In this document: in pieces, positions 51,437 through 60,911 of the stretch
Position numbering within the stretch: position 1 is the first letter of the stretch
Layout: each line of letters opens with the position of its first letter
From: Agromyces albus
Lineage (GTDB): Bacteria > Actinomycetota > Actinomycetes > Actinomycetales > Microbacteriaceae
Reading direction: 5' to 3'
NCBI RefSeq assembly: GCF_030815405.1
Contig: NZ_JAUSWX010000001.1
Coordinates: 186,001 to 250,000, forward strand
DNA: 64,000 bases
Notes under the pieces: generated by a model
Told to the model about the DNA's origin: nothing
Databases searched by the model: none
The model's input: the letters and a program-made list of their open reading frames with translations, nothing else
Made by a program: the position numbers and the translations under genes

Positions 51437-52347
51437 GCGAGCGCCTCCTCGTCGTCGCGCGTCTCGGCTTCCGCCGCGCGCACCAGCTGCAGGTAGATGT
51501 CCTCGAGGCTCGGCCTGATGACCTCGAGCCCCTCCGGCTCGCCGCCGAGTTCACGGGCGACGGATGCCACGAGCTCGGCCGGTGCCTCGGTGCGCTCCTC
51601 ACGCGTCACCCCCGAGCGATCCCGCCAGCGCACGATCGGTACGCGCGCGTCGGCCCCGCCGAGCTCGCCCACCTTCCCCACGTCGACGAGTCGTCCGCCG
51701 AGGATCACGCCCGCACGGTCGCCGAGCCGGGCGGCCTCGTCGAGGTAGTGCGTGGTGAGGAGGATCGTCGTGCCCTCCGCCTTGAGGCCCCGGATGAGCT
51801 TCCAGAACTCGCGCCGTGCCTCGGGGTCGAAGCCCGTCGTCGGCTCGTCGAGGAAGAGCAGCTCGGGGCGGCCGATGATGCCGAGTGCCACGTCGACGCG
51901 GCGGCGTTGGCCGCCCGAGAGCTTGGAGATGCGGATGCCGGCCTTCTCCTCCAGTCCGACGGCCGCGATCACCTCATCGACGTCGCGCGGGTCGGCGAAG
52001 AACTTCCCGAAATGAGTGAGCTGCTCGCGCACCGTGTAGACGCCCGATTCAGTCGCCGATTGCAGCACGATGCCGAGCCGCGCCTTCCAGTCGAGGTCGC
52101 CATGGGCCGGGTCGAGGCCGAGCACGCTCACCTCGCCGGCGGTGCGCAGACGATAGCCCTCGAGGATCTCGACGGTCGTCGACTTGCCGGCACCGTTGGG
52201 TCCGAGCAGGGCGAAGGTCTCGCCGCGGGCGATGTCGAGGTCGATCCCGTCGACGGCGGCGACCCCGCCGTACACCTTGCGAAGCCCGCGGATGCGGATC
52301 GCAGCATCCGTTGCGGTCGTGCCCGTTGCGGGCGCTGTGATGTCCAT
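51433..52347 (-). CDS. ABC-2 exporter ATP-binding protein (DrrA-like)
   Basis: A 304-residue ATPase: Walker A GPNGAGKST (about residues 49-57), Q-loop in LQSATES, signature KLSGGQRRRVDVAL, Walker B LLFLDEPTTGFD, and H-loop TTHYLDEA. The final 80 residues form the extra C-terminal domain seen in DrrA-type antibiotic exporters. A longer frame reaches 52407, but ATG 52347 has a GGAG sequence nearby. A perfect palindrome lies 57-78 bases upstream. Confidence 0.92.
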   Translation of the reverse strand: MDITAPATGTTATDAAIRIRGLRKVYGGVAAVDGIDLDIARGETFALLGPNGAGKSTTVEILEGYRLRTAGEVSVLGLDPAHGDLDWKARLGIVLQSATESGVYTVREQLTHFGKFFADPRDVDEVIAAVGLEEKAGIRISKLSGGQRRRVDVALGIIGRPELLFLDEPTTGFDPEARREFWKLIRGLKAEGTTILLTTHYLDEAARLGDRAGVILGGRLVDVGKVGELGGADARVPIVRWRDRSGVTREERTEAPAELVASVARELGGEPEGLEVIRPSLEDIYLQLVRAAEAETRDDEEALA

Positions 52348-52403
52348 GCTCCGAGCCTGCTCCTGCGGCGGGCGCGGCGACAGCCCCCGTGCGGTCGATT
52401 CGT

Positions 52404-52425
52404 GCATCCACCGATCGGTGGATGC
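52404..52425. promoter_or_regulatory. Perfect 22-bp palindrome between sigma factor and ABC-exporter genes
   Basis: GCATCCACC and GGTGGATGC are joined by GATC, so the whole 22 bases are self-complementary. It starts five bases after the sigma factor stop and lies upstream of the exporter ATPase. It could be an operator for the exporter operon or a terminator; no U tract favours either weakly. Confidence 0.45.
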
Positions 52426-52430
52426 CGCCG

Positions 52431-53744
52431 TCAGAGCGCGGCGACCTCGGCGAGCCGGCGCCGCAACTGCCGCTGCTCGGCCTCGGTCGGGGCGAGCGCG
52501 AGCGATTCGTGCAGGCGCGCGGCTGCGGCATCCGTTCGTCCGAGCCGCACGAGCAGCTCGGCTTGCGCTGCGGGCAGCAGGTGATAGCGATCGAGGGCGC
52601 CGGATGCCTCGAGCCGGTCGAGCTCGTCGAGCCCCGCTTGCGCGCGGCCCGCGAAGCCGTGCGCGAGCGCCCGGTTGAGCTCCACGACGGGTGAGGCGGT
52701 GAGCGCCGCGAGCTCGTCATAGCAGGACGCGATGCGCTCGAAGTCGGTGGCGGCAGGCGATTCCGCCGTGGCGTGGCACGCCGCGATCTCGGCCTGGAGC
52801 CGGTACGGCCCGCGGCTGCCGGCGCCGTCGAGCAGGGCGAGACCCTCCACGATCTCGGATCGATCCCAACGGCTCCGGTCCTGGTCTTCGAGGAGCACGA
52901 GCTCGCCGGCGTCGTCCACTCGCGCGTCGCGCCGCGAGTCCTGCAGGAGGAGGAGGGCGAGCAGCGCGCTCGCCTCGCCCTCATCGGGAAGCAGCTGCAC
53001 GACGAGTCGCGCGAGCCGGATCGCCTCGTCGGCGGGCGCCCGGCCTCGCGCGGCGTCGCCGCCGGGCGCCGAATAGCCCGCATTGAACACGAGGTAGAGC
53101 ACGGCGAGCACGCCGCCGAGCCGCTCGGGCAGCGCCGCGGCATCCGGCACCCGGTAGGGGATGCCCGCGTTGCGGATGCGGCGCTTCGCACGCACGAGCC
53201 GCTGCGCCATGGTGGCCTCTGGCACGAGGAACGCCCGCGCGATCTCCTCGGTCGTCAGCCCGCCGAGGGTTCGGAGCGTGAGGGCGACGCGCGCGTCGAG
53301 CGCGAGTGCCGGGTGGCAGCACGTGAACACGAGCCGCAGGCGGTCGTCGACCCCGTCGGCCGGCTCGTCGGCGTCGTCGAACCCCGGGAGTGCGGGCGAG
53401 TCCGGCATCGCCGGCAACCGCGCGCCGGCGCGTCGCCCGACGCTCCCGCCCCGCTCCACCTCGTGCATCTCGGCCGCCTCCCGCGCCTTCGTCGCTTCGT
53501 TCGCCCGTCGCCGCAACCGGTCGATCGCGAGATTCTTCGCGACCGTCGTGAGCCACGCGCCGGGATTCCGCGGCACGCCCTCGTCGGGCCATCGCTCGAC
53601 GGCGCGTGCGAAGGCGTCGGCCGCGCATTCCTCGGCGAGGGTCCAGTCGCCCGTCTGGCGAATGAGGGTCGCCGTCACCCGCGCCCACTCCTCGTGGTAG
53701 GCGCGGGTGACGGCGTCGCCGACGGTTGTCGCGGCTGCCGTCAT
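52431..53744 (-). CDS. ECF42-type RNA polymerase sigma factor with C-terminal extension
   Basis: A 437-residue protein, much longer than ordinary ECF sigmas. Region 2 is at residues 15-85 ([48 protein letters not shown]) and region 4 near 145-205 ([39 protein letters not shown]). The remaining 230 residues are a helical TPR-like domain ([10 protein letters not shown] ... [10 protein letters not shown]) known in this group. ECF42 factors are controlled by this extension, with no classical anti-sigma, and pair with DGPF/YCII proteins; such a gene overlaps it by four bases upstream. Confidence 0.9.
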   Translation of the reverse strand: MTAAATTVGDAVTRAYHEEWARVTATLIRQTGDWTLAEECAADAFARAVERWPDEGVPRNPGAWLTTVAKNLAIDRLRRRANEATKAREAAEMHEVERGGSVGRRAGARLPAMPDSPALPGFDDADEPADGVDDRLRLVFTCCHPALALDARVALTLRTLGGLTTEEIARAFLVPEATMAQRLVRAKRRIRNAGIPYRVPDAAALPERLGGVLAVLYLVFNAGYSAPGGDAARGRAPADEAIRLARLVVQLLPDEGEASALLALLLLQDSRRDARVDDAGELVLLEDQDRSRWDRSEIVEGLALLDGAGSRGPYRLQAEIAACHATAESPAATDFERIASCYDELAALTASPVVELNRALAHGFAGRAQAGLDELDRLEASGALDRYHLLPAAQAELLVRLGRTDAAAARLHESLALAPTEAEQRQLRRRLAEVAAL

Positions 53745-54139
53745 CCGGCCGCCGTCGTCTCCTCGAGCAGCTCGCGCTCGTAGCGTTCCCGCGGCGACTC
53801 ATGCGCGTCGATCGGCCACGCGGGTCGCAATTCGATGTGGCCGAACCGGGCCATCGGATGCTTCGACGCGATCTCGATCGCCTCGTCGAGGCTCTCGCAC
53901 TCGATGATGTCGTAGCCGGCGATCCACTCCTTCGACTCGGCGAAGGGGCCGTCGGTCACGAGCACCTCGCCGGCCCGCCGCCGCACGGTCGTGGCATCGG
54001 CGGGCGGTCTCAGCCGCTCGCCGCGAATCCGCGCGCCACGCGCCTCGACCTCGTCGACCCAGTCGCCGATGTTGTCGTCTTCGGGCACGAAGGGCTCCCC
54101 ATCGGCGGGGTTCGACATGACGAGCATCAGGTATTCCAT
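53741..54139 (-). CDS. YCII-related DGPF-domain protein, ECF42 partner
   Basis: A 132-residue ferredoxin-like alpha/beta protein. MEYLMLVM at the start and [36 protein letters not shown] contain the DGPF motif that names the family. In the ECF42 group several DGPF genes are usually targets of the sigma factor and are encoded beside it. GGAGG is five bases before the ATG at 54139. The reading frame continues upstream without a start signal. Confidence 0.9.
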   Translation of the reverse strand: MEYLMLVMSNPADGEPFVPEDDNIGDWVDEVEARGARIRGERLRPPADATTVRRRAGEVLVTDGPFAESKEWIAGYDIIECESLDEAIEIASKHPMARFGHIELRPAWPIDAHESPRERYERELLEETTAAG

Positions 54140-54294
54140 GGTGTCCTCCAGTTCACACGGTATGCACTCACGACGAACGGGGGAAGCATGATTCGACACT
54201 TCTCGCCGACACTGCGTGCCTCGGCGTCTTCGAGCGCGTCGATTCCCGTCATCGCGAGCGCTTCGCCCGCCCGATTGGTCGCAATGTGGCGCGA

Positions 54295-55032
54295 TCAGTG
54301 CGGAAGCACGAGCAGCACGCCGAGCGCGACCATGACCACGGCGATCAAGCCGTCGAGCACTCGCCACGCCCGCGGGGAACCGAGCACGCCGCCGAGCAGC
54401 CGCGCGCCGTACGCGAGGCCGAAGAACCAGATGATGCTCGCGATGCCGGCGCCGACCGCGAAGGCCCAGCGGCCGTCGTCGTGCGTGTTCGCGACCGATC
54501 CGAGCAGGAACACCGTGTCGAGGTACACGTGCGGGTTCAGCCACGTGAGCGCGAGGCACGTGAGCACGGCCGCCCGAAGGGTCGTGCGCGACACTTCCGA
54601 CGTTGCGACCACAGTGGGCGGTGCGGTCGCGACGGTCACGGATGCCGCGGGCGGGCGGCTGTCCCGGGCCGCCTCGCTCGCGGCATCCGTCACCGGCTCG
54701 ACCGCCGTGTCGGCCGACGTCGCCTCGGCGACGAGCGCCTCGCCGCTCGGACGCAGCGCGCGCCGCGCGGCGAGCACCCCGTACCCGACGAGGAAGGCCG
54801 CACCCGCCCACCGGATCACGTCGACGAGCCACGGCACCGCCGTGAGCACCGCGCCGACGCCCGAGACGCCGACGACGACGAGCGTGAGGTCGCTCAGCGC
54901 GCAGATCGCGGCGACCGCGAACACGTGCTCGCGGCGGATGCCCTGGCGCAGCACGAACAGGTTCTGCGCGCCGATGGCGATGATGAGCGAGAGGCCGAGG
55001 CCGAGCCCGGCAAGGGCGGAGGAGAGATGCAC
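54295..55032 (-). CDS. LysE/ArgO-family amino-acid exporter
   Basis: A 245-residue membrane protein with five to six helices: LGLSLIIAIGAQNLFVLRQGIRREHV is the LysE signature start, and LTWLNPHVYLDTVFLLGS the conserved second half. A 50-residue Ala/Thr/Ser-rich cytoplasmic insert separates the halves. The family exports lysine and arginine. The divergent LysG-type gene supports a basic amino-acid substrate. TAACGT on the minus strand ends seven bases before the GTG at 55032, so it is leaderless. Confidence 0.9.
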   Translation of the reverse strand: MHLSSALAGLGLGLSLIIAIGAQNLFVLRQGIRREHVFAVAAICALSDLTLVVVGVSGVGAVLTAVPWLVDVIRWAGAAFLVGYGVLAARRALRPSGEALVAEATSADTAVEPVTDAASEAARDSRPPAASVTVATAPPTVVATSEVSRTTLRAAVLTCLALTWLNPHVYLDTVFLLGSVANTHDDGRWAFAVGAGIASIIWFFGLAYGARLLGGVLGSPRAWRVLDGLIAVVMVALGVLLVLPH

Positions 55033-55104
55033 GACTTCGACGTTAGGCGGGCATAGCAGATCAATCCAGCTCATGATTCTTCAGTGGCATTAGCATTGCT
55101 ACAG
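55033..55104. promoter_or_regulatory. Divergent lysE/lysG promoter region
   Basis: The 72-base gap is markedly AT-richer than its surroundings. It holds TAACGT for the exporter (minus strand, 55040-55045) and TAGCAT (55091-55096) eight bases before the regulator ATG. LysG proteins bind such gaps to activate the exporter; I did not find a perfect T-N11-A dyad. Confidence 0.5.
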
Positions 55105-56049
55105 ATGGAGATTCCACTCGACCTCGCTCGCACCCTCGCTGTCGTCATCGACGAGGGCACCTTCGACGCGGCCGCGCGCCGGTTGCGGCTCACGCCGTCG
55201 GCGGTTTCGCAGCGCATCAAGGCGCTCGAGCAGCAGCTCGGGCGAGTGCTCGTCGTGCGGGCGAAGCCTGTGCGCGCCACCGACGCGGGGGCCGCCGTCG
55301 TACGACTCGCCCGCCAGCTCGCCCTGCTCGAGCACGACACGCTCGCGGACTTCGGGCTCGCCCCCGAGTCCACCGGCCCCGTCACGATTGCGCTCGCCGT
55401 GAACGCCGACTCGCTCGGCACGTGGTTCCTCCCGGCGCTCGCACGGGCGATGCAGCGGCATCCGGTGGTCTTCGACCTGCACCGCGACGACCAGGACTTC
55501 ACGGCCGGGCTGCTCGAGTCGGGCGCCGTCATGGGTGCGGTCACCTCCCAATCGGTGCCGGTGGCCGGATGCCTCGTGCGCCCGCTCGGCGTCATGCGCT
55601 ACGAGGCCGTGGCGACGCCTGCCTTCATGGCGCGGTGGCTCCCCGATGGTGCGACCGAGGCGGCCCTCGCGGCATCGCCGCTCGTCGACTTCGATCGCCG
55701 CGACGACCTGCAGCGCGACCATCTGCGCGCGATGGGCGTCGACCCCGAGGTGCCGCCGCGCCACTTCGTGCCCGCGTCGAACGACTTCGCCACTGCGGTG
55801 AAGCTCGGACTCGGCTGGGGGATGCTGCCGGGCTTCCAGTCCGAGACGGAACTCGCCGTCGGCGACCTCGTGCGCGTCGGTGGCGATCCGATCGACGTCG
55901 CCCTGTACTGGCAGCAGTGGAACCTGCGATCACCACTGCTCGATGCGATTGCGGCCGAGCTCGTCGACGAGGCACAACGCAGCCTGCGACCCGTGCAATC
56001 GGTGCGTCCAGACGGCACCAGCGGTGCGCCCAGCCCTAGCAATTCATGA
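55105..56049 (+). CDS. lysG: LysR-family regulator LysG/ArgP
   Basis: A 314-residue regulator. The N-terminal HTH (ARTLAVVIDEGTFDAAARRLRLTPSAVSQRIKALEQQLGRVLVVR) and the substrate domain with LAVNADSLGTWFLPAL and WGMLPG match ArgP/LysG proteins that sense intracellular lysine and arginine. Divergence from lysE confirms the pairing. An ATG-like start at 55084 is possible, but 55105 fits the family alignment better. Confidence 0.9.
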   Translation: MEIPLDLARTLAVVIDEGTFDAAARRLRLTPSAVSQRIKALEQQLGRVLVVRAKPVRATDAGAAVVRLARQLALLEHDTLADFGLAPESTGPVTIALAVNADSLGTWFLPALARAMQRHPVVFDLHRDDQDFTAGLLESGAVMGAVTSQSVPVAGCLVRPLGVMRYEAVATPAFMARWLPDGATEAALAASPLVDFDRRDDLQRDHLRAMGVDPEVPPRHFVPASNDFATAVKLGLGWGMLPGFQSETELAVGDLVRVGGDPIDVALYWQQWNLRSPLLDAIAAELVDEAQRSLRPVQSVRPDGTSGAPSPSNS

Positions 56050-56136
56050 CGGCGCGGGCAACCCCCTCCCGCTCTCGCGATCCTCGGCGTTCACTGGAGA
56101 GTGCAGCACACCGCTGTGACTCTGAAAGGAGCAGCC

Positions 56137-56322
56137 ATGAGCGCAGGCGACCGCATGGAGAACGCTGCCGAGAAGGTCGGCGGCAAGGCCAAGGAAGCCA
56201 TGGGCAAGATGACCGACGACGAGGGCAAGATCGTCGAAGGCAAGGCCCAGCAGGCCAAGGCTGATGTGAAGAACGCCGGCGAAGACGTCGAGGACGCCGC
56301 CAAGGACGCATTCGACAAGTAA
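56137..56322 (+). CDS. CsbD-family stress protein
   Basis: A 61-residue hydrophilic, helical protein. GDRMENAAEKVGGKAKEAMGK and the following Lys/Ala/Glu/Asp repeats are the CsbD pattern, a general-stress protein regulated in other bacteria by stress sigma factors. AGGAG is six bases before the ATG. A hairpin follows within 30 bases of the stop. Confidence 0.88.
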   Translation: MSAGDRMENAAEKVGGKAKEAMGKMTDDEGKIVEGKAQQAKADVKNAGEDVEDAAKDAFDK

Positions 56323-56349
56323 CCGTCGCCGGCGCCACTTCCGACGAGT

Positions 56350-56388
56350 GAACGGCCGCAACCTCCCACGGGGTGGTCGCGGCCGTTC
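56350..56388. terminator. Bidirectional terminator between csbD and the aminotransferase
   Basis: GAACGGCCGCAACC pairs with GGTCGCGGCCGTTC, a 14-bp stem with one mismatch and an 11-base loop, between two convergent genes. Confidence 0.65.
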
Positions 56389-56407
56389 CGCGTCGAGTGT
56401 TGCCTCG

Positions 56408-57625
56408 TCAGGCGAAGAGGCGCTGCAGGCGCTCGATGCCCTCGAGCAGCGGCGCGTCGCCGAGCGCGTAGCTGAAGCGCAGGTAGCCGCTCGGCCCGAA
56501 CGCCTCACCGGGCACCGCCGCGACATCCGCCTGCTCGAGCATGAGGTCGGCGAGCTCGAGTGAGGTGGTCGGCGTGGCGCCACCCCACGAGCGGCCGAGG
56601 AGCCCCGACACGTCGGGGTAGACGTAGAACGCGCCCTGCGGAACCGGCACGCTGATGCCCTCGATCTTCGAGAGCTCGGCGACGATCGTGCGGCGACGGC
56701 GGTCGAACGCGCGGCGCATCTCCTCGACGGCATCCTGAGGCCCCGTCAACGCTGCGATCGCGGCGCGCTGCGAGATGTTCGACACGTTCGATGACAAGTG
56801 CGACTGCAGGTTGGCCGCGCCCTTGATGACGTCGGCGGGGCCGACCATCCAGCCGAGGCGCCAGCCGGTCATCGCATACGTCTTCGCGACGCCGTTGACG
56901 AGGATCGTCTGGTCGGCGAGGCCCGGCACCGCCTCGACGATCGACACCGCGCGCGGCGGCGCCCCGTCGGGCTCGTCGGCGTAGGTCAGGTTCTGGTAGA
57001 TCTCGTCGGAGACGACCCAGATGCCGTGCTCGAGCGCCCATTCGCCGATCGCCTTCACCTGCTCGGGCGCGTAGACGGCGCCCGTCGGGTTCGACGGCGA
57101 GACGAAGAGCAGCACCTTCGTGCGGTCGGTACGGGCCGCCTCGAGCTGTTCGACGGTGACGAGGTAGCCCTGGTCGGCGCCCGCGAACACGTCGACCTGG
57201 CGGCCGCCTGCGAGCTTGATCGCCTCGGGGTAGGTGGTCCAGTACGGCGTCGGCACGAGCACTTCGTCGCCGTCGTCGAGCAGCACCTGGAAGGCCTGGT
57301 AGACGGCCTGCTTGCCGCCGTTCGTGACGACCACCTGGCCGGCGCCGACCTCGAGGCCGGAGTCGCGCAGCGTCTTCGCGGCGACCGCCTCGCGCAGCTC
57401 GGGCAGCCCGGCTGCGGGCGTGTATCGATAGTTCTTGGGGTCGCGCGTGGCCGCGAGCGCCGCCTCGACGATGTACTCGGGCGTCGCGAAGTCGGGTTCG
57501 CCGGCCGCGTACGAGATGACCGGCCGCCCCTCTGCCTGGAGGGCCTTCGCCTTCGCATCGACCTTGAGGGTCGCGGACTCGGCGATGGCGGCGATTCGGG
57601 CTGAGAGGCGCGCGTGTTCGGTCAC
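56408..57625 (-). CDS. aspC: Aspartate/aromatic aminotransferase, class I
   Basis: A 405-residue PLP enzyme of subgroup Ib. Landmarks are [47 protein letters not shown], the PLP lysine in [16 protein letters not shown] and a final [12 protein letters not shown] with the substrate Arg. It interconverts aspartate and oxaloacetate, and often prephenate. Its position immediately before tRNA-Trp/secE/nusG is characteristic of actinobacteria. The GTG at 57625 has TAGGCT (minus strand, 57633-57638) seven bases upstream and no ribosome-binding site. Confidence 0.92.
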   Translation of the reverse strand: MTEHARLSARIAAIAESATLKVDAKAKALQAEGRPVISYAAGEPDFATPEYIVEAALAATRDPKNYRYTPAAGLPELREAVAAKTLRDSGLEVGAGQVVVTNGGKQAVYQAFQVLLDDGDEVLVPTPYWTTYPEAIKLAGGRQVDVFAGADQGYLVTVEQLEAARTDRTKVLLFVSPSNPTGAVYAPEQVKAIGEWALEHGIWVVSDEIYQNLTYADEPDGAPPRAVSIVEAVPGLADQTILVNGVAKTYAMTGWRLGWMVGPADVIKGAANLQSHLSSNVSNISQRAAIAALTGPQDAVEEMRRAFDRRRRTIVAELSKIEGISVPVPQGAFYVYPDVSGLLGRSWGGATPTTSLELADLMLEQADVAAVPGEAFGPSGYLRFSYALGDAPLLEGIERLQRLFA

Positions 57626-57691
57626 GACGACCAGCCTACGGCGAGCGGATGCCGCGTGGGGCATCCACTTCGACGGTTCTCGCCCGCCTCC

Positions 57692-59209
57692 TCAGAGGTT
57701 CTGTCCGATGTCCCAGAGCCGGTCGGGGCGCCCGTCGATGGCCTCTGAGACCGCGAGCGCCTGGTCGTCGGAGAGCGAGGCGACGTAGTCGATCACCCCG
57801 CGGCCCACACCCAGGGACTGCAACTCGGCGGCCTCCGGGAGCGGGATGCCGTCGGGGCGCTCCTCACGGAGTTGCGCATAGCCCGTGGTCGCGATCTCGA
57901 CGAGCTCCTTCAGACGTTGCGGAACCCGGTCGCGGTCGTGCTCGTCGTGCACCCACGCGGTGAGGCCCTTCACGGCGCGAGTGAGCACGCGGCTGAGACC
58001 ACGCTGGTACAGGACGATGTCGGAGCGGTCGAGGATGAAGTGCCGGTGCACGAACTTCAGGATCTCCACCTCGTGCCACGCAGGACGGTCGAGGGTGACG
58101 AGCCCGGTACGGGCCTCATCCTGCGGCGCCGGCACGACCGAGGACTGCAGGTGGCTGATCCAGCGGTTCGTGAACGACGAGAGTGCGCGCTCCGACGCGA
58201 TCGAGCCGTCGAAGGAGATCGCGAGGAGGCCATCGACGAGGTCTTCGGCGACGACCCCGACCGCGTCGGCGAACGCGTCGTCGTCACTGATCCACGGATC
58301 GCTGCGGCGGAGCTTTCGCCGGAGTCCCTCGAGGGCGCTGCCGGGCGGGGAGCTGCGCGCCGCGAGCGCCTCGTCGTCGAGGTCGCGCAGCTGCGCGCCC
58401 GACCTGAGCCAGCCCCGGAACTCGCGTGCGACGGCGCCCTCGCTGAGCAGGCCGGCGCGGTAGAAGTCATCGACGTCGTGGATCGAGTACGCGATGTCGT
58501 CGGCGATGTCCATGATCGAGCACTCGATCGACTGCTGCGTGGGCGGGTGACCGCGGCGCGCCTGACGCAGGTCGACGGCGTCGATGCCGTAGGCCGAGAA
58601 CTTCAGCACCTCGAGGCCGCTCTCCGTGCGCCGCAGCCCGCGCGGCAGGGGGCCGTCGCCCACGGCATCGCCAGTGAGGTATCGAGTCCACGGGTACTTC
58701 GCGACCGCTGTGCGCACCGCTGCGGTGAGATTGAGCCCGCGCGGAGCGGCCTCGCTGACGTCGAGCGCCGTGACGATCCGGTAGGTCTGCGCGTTGCCCT
58801 CGAACCCGTCGGCGAGCCCGAGGCTCTCGCGCGCGAGTCGGTCGAGCACGCGCTCGCCGAGATGGCCGAACGGCGGATGCCCGAGGTCGTGGGCGCTCGC
58901 CGCGGCCTGCACCACCACGGCGTCGCAGCCGTGCTCGAGCGCGAACGCTCGGGTCGGCGACGCGGCATCCGTCAGCTTCACGGCGATCGCCCGTGCGACC
59001 GCGGTGACCTTGATCGAATGGGTGAGGCGGTTGTGGATGAGCGGGCCCGCGCCCGGTTGCGCGATCACCTGGGTGACGGCCGACAGCCGCGAGAAATACG
59101 GGGAGAACCTGATGCGCTCGAGGTCGAGCCGGAACTGCGAGTGCTCGCCCGTGACCTCGGCGCTGCTGCGCGGCTCTGGCACCTGGCGTGAGGCGCGGTC
59201 CATGGGCAT
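57692..59209 (-). CDS. dgt: Deoxyguanosinetriphosphate triphosphohydrolase-like protein
   Basis: A 505-residue HD-domain phosphohydrolase. The metal ligands are in NRLTHSIKV (His), AHDLGHPPFGH (His-Asp, then a further His) and the late Asp of IMDIADDIAYSIHDVDDF. The family removes triphosphate from dGTP or other dNTPs. Length matches the long Dgt form. TAGATT on the minus strand (59216-59221) ends six bases before the ATG: leaderless. It lies between the aminotransferase and tRNA-Trp, on the opposite strand from secE-nusG. Confidence 0.92.
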   Translation of the reverse strand: MPMDRASRQVPEPRSSAEVTGEHSQFRLDLERIRFSPYFSRLSAVTQVIAQPGAGPLIHNRLTHSIKVTAVARAIAVKLTDAASPTRAFALEHGCDAVVVQAAASAHDLGHPPFGHLGERVLDRLARESLGLADGFEGNAQTYRIVTALDVSEAAPRGLNLTAAVRTAVAKYPWTRYLTGDAVGDGPLPRGLRRTESGLEVLKFSAYGIDAVDLRQARRGHPPTQQSIECSIMDIADDIAYSIHDVDDFYRAGLLSEGAVAREFRGWLRSGAQLRDLDDEALAARSSPPGSALEGLRRKLRRSDPWISDDDAFADAVGVVAEDLVDGLLAISFDGSIASERALSSFTNRWISHLQSSVVPAPQDEARTGLVTLDRPAWHEVEILKFVHRHFILDRSDIVLYQRGLSRVLTRAVKGLTAWVHDEHDRDRVPQRLKELVEIATTGYAQLREERPDGIPLPEAAELQSLGVGRGVIDYVASLSDDQALAVSEAIDGRPDRLWDIGQNL

Positions 59210-59236
59210 ACGCCCAATCTATGCCCGCTACGAGAC

Positions 59237-59269
59237 GCGGATGCCGGGAGCCCGCGTGGCGGCATCCGC
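59237..59269. repeat. Hairpin made of the CGGATGCC octamer pair
   Basis: GCGGATGCCG and CGGCATCCGC form a 10-bp stem around a 13-base loop between divergent promoters of dgt and the tRNA-secE unit. Confidence 0.45.
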
Positions 59270-59274
59270 TCAGC

Positions 59275-59303
59275 TTTACTCTGCCTTCGAGGTCGCATAC
59301 ACT
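59275..59303 (+). promoter_or_regulatory. Candidate promoter for tRNA-Trp / secE
   Basis: TTTACT (59275-59280), exactly 17 bases, TACACT (59298-59303), within a locally AT-rich stretch. The next gene on this strand is tRNA-Trp at 59431. Confidence 0.5.
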
Positions 59304-59379
59304 TGCTGAGGTTGTTGAAGTCAGCCAAGCTTTTCTGCGCCTATTTTCGGCATGGATTCCCTAGATATCGTCGTGAAGC

Positions 59380-59409
59380 TTGTGCTGTCCAGACACCCGG
59401 TGGTAACCC
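59380..59409 (+). promoter_or_regulatory. Second candidate promoter close to tRNA-Trp
   Basis: TTGTGC (59380-59385), 18 bases, TAACCC (59404-59409). The predicted start lies about 15 bases before the tRNA. Confidence 0.35.
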
Positions 59410-59430
59410 TCGGTCAAACGGTGGTTCCAT

Positions 59431-59503
59431 AGGGCGGTGGCTCAATTGGTAGAGCAGCGGTCTCCAAAACCGCAGGTTGCAGGTTCGAGTCCTGTCCGCC
59501 CTG
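59431..59503 (+). tRNA. trpT: tRNA-Trp (anticodon CCA)
   Basis: A complete cloverleaf of 73 bases. The acceptor arms are AGGGCGG and CCGCCCT with discriminator G. The D-loop is GCTCAATTGGTAGAGC. The anticodon stem GCGGT/ACCGC encloses CTCCAAA with CCA at its centre, and the T-arm has GGTTCGAGTCC. CCA at the 3' end is not encoded. The tRNA-Trp to secE order is standard in actinobacteria. Confidence 0.97.
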
Positions 59504-59543
59504 CGAGCCGGCAGCGAACGCCGGCCCACGAAAGGTGTACGAG

Positions 59544-59819
59544 GTGGCCCGGAAAGTAATCGACGAACCCAGTGAGGACGTCGTTGCCAACGCGAAGCGC
59601 GATCGCGCAGCGCGTCGGAACCCCTTTTCCAGGTTGGCCCTGTTCATTCGACAGGTCATCGCCGAACTGAAGAAGGTCGTCACCCCCACCCGCAAGGAGC
59701 TCCTCAGCTTCACCGCAGTGGTGCTGGTGTTCGTCGTCATCATGATGGCGATCGTCTGGGGGCTCGACCAGCTGTTCGGATGGCTGGTGCTGTACGTCTT
59801 CGGAACGTCGGGAGCCTGA
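59544..59819 (+). CDS. secE: Preprotein translocase subunit SecE
   Basis: A 91-residue single-helix SecE. RLALFIRQVIAELKKVVTPTRKELLSFT is the conserved amphipathic clamp helix, and the transmembrane segment follows (VVLVFVVIMMAIVWGLDQLFGW). It stabilises SecY in the Sec translocon. AAAGG at 59531-59535 spaced eight bases supports the GTG at 59544; an in-frame GTG at 59535 overlaps that signal. It precedes nusG by 63 bases. Confidence 0.93.
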   Translation: MARKVIDEPSEDVVANAKRDRAARRNPFSRLALFIRQVIAELKKVVTPTRKELLSFTAVVLVFVVIMMAIVWGLDQLFGWLVLYVFGTSGA

Positions 59820-59882
59820 TCGGCCGCTCGGCTCGAAGGATCCGATGCGCCGCAGGCGGACGGAAGAAAAGGATTGAGAGAA

Positions 59883-60809
59883 GTGGCAAAGACTGAGCGC
59901 GACGACGTCGACTGGGCCACGGCTGCTGAGCAGTCGGCCGAAGACGACGAGGCCCAAGAGGGCAACACGCTCGAGCACGACGAGGAGTCGGTCGAGGCTG
60001 CAGAGCACCGCGCCGTCCACATCGTCGATGACGAGGGCAACGACATCGACCTCGACGCCGTGCTCGACGCGATGGCCGAATCGACCGATCCCGAGGCTGA
60101 CGCCGTCATCGACGACGCCCTCGAGATCGACTCCGTCGACGAGGCCGTGGCGGCCGAGGCGGCCGTGATCGAGGAAGACGAGGAAGCGGTCGACCCGTAC
60201 GCGGAGTTCCGCGCCGAGCTCCGGTTCCTCCCGGGCAAGTGGTACGTCATCCACTCCTACGCCGGCTTCGAGCGCCGCGTGAAGGCGAACATCGAGCAGC
60301 GACGCGAGTCGATGGCCATGGCCGATTACATCTACCAGGTCGAAGTTCCGATGGAAGATGTCGTCGAGATCAAGAACGGCCAGCGCAAGATGGTCACCCG
60401 CGTGCGCATTCCCGGCTACGTGCTCGTGCGCATGGACCTCAACGAGGAGAGCTGGTCGGTCATCCGCCACACTCCCGGCGTCACCGGCTTCGTCGGCAAC
60501 GCGCACAACCCGACCCCCCTCCGCTTCGAAGAGGCCTTCGGCATGCTGAAGAGCCTCGTCGAGATCAAGGAGGTCGCTCCCGTCAAGGGCGCGAAGGCCA
60601 CCGGCGGCGCCGGTGCGACCCGCGCGATCCCCGCCGAGGTCGACTTCGAGATCGGCGAGACCATCACGATCAAGGACGGCTCGTTCGCGGGCCTGCCCGG
60701 CACGATCAGCGAGATCAAGCCCGAGAGCGGCAAGCTCATCGTGCTCGTCTCGCTCTTCGAGCGCGAGACCCCGGTCGAGCTGAGCTTCGACCAGGTCACG
60801 AAGCTCTAA
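59883..60809 (+). CDS. nusG: Transcription termination/antitermination factor NusG
   Basis: A 308-residue NusG. The first 110 residues are a very acidic extension, usual in actinobacteria. The NGN domain starts at [22 protein letters not shown] and ends around [13 protein letters not shown]. The C-terminal KOW domain contains [17 protein letters not shown]. It couples RNA polymerase with Rho or the ribosome. The GTG at 59883 is the first plausible start after AAAGGATTGAGAG. Confidence 0.95.
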   Translation: MAKTERDDVDWATAAEQSAEDDEAQEGNTLEHDEESVEAAEHRAVHIVDDEGNDIDLDAVLDAMAESTDPEADAVIDDALEIDSVDEAVAAEAAVIEEDEEAVDPYAEFRAELRFLPGKWYVIHSYAGFERRVKANIEQRRESMAMADYIYQVEVPMEDVVEIKNGQRKMVTRVRIPGYVLVRMDLNEESWSVIRHTPGVTGFVGNAHNPTPLRFEEAFGMLKSLVEIKEVAPVKGAKATGGAGATRAIPAEVDFEIGETITIKDGSFAGLPGTISEIKPESGKLIVLVSLFERETPVELSFDQVTKL

Positions 60810-60832
60810 CCTTTCCAGACAGCGCGCAGCCA

Positions 60833-60853
60833 CCCTCCGGTATCATCGGAGGG
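60833..60853 (+). terminator. Hairpin between nusG and rplK
   Basis: CCCTCCG and CGGAGGG form a 7-bp stem with a 7-base loop, followed by TTGTGCTGTG. It could terminate the secE-nusG transcript or form part of the rplK leader. Confidence 0.45.
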
Positions 60854-60911
60854 TTGTGCTGTGTCAGGCACAGATCACCGCATCCCGGAACCGCCGGGCC
60901 TGCGGGAGAGT

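Noticed and set aside
39045..56407. The regulatory block as a recently acquired genomic island
   Set aside because: Base composition, octamer density and codon use match the flanks. No integrase, tRNA-side attachment duplication or insertion sequence is visible.
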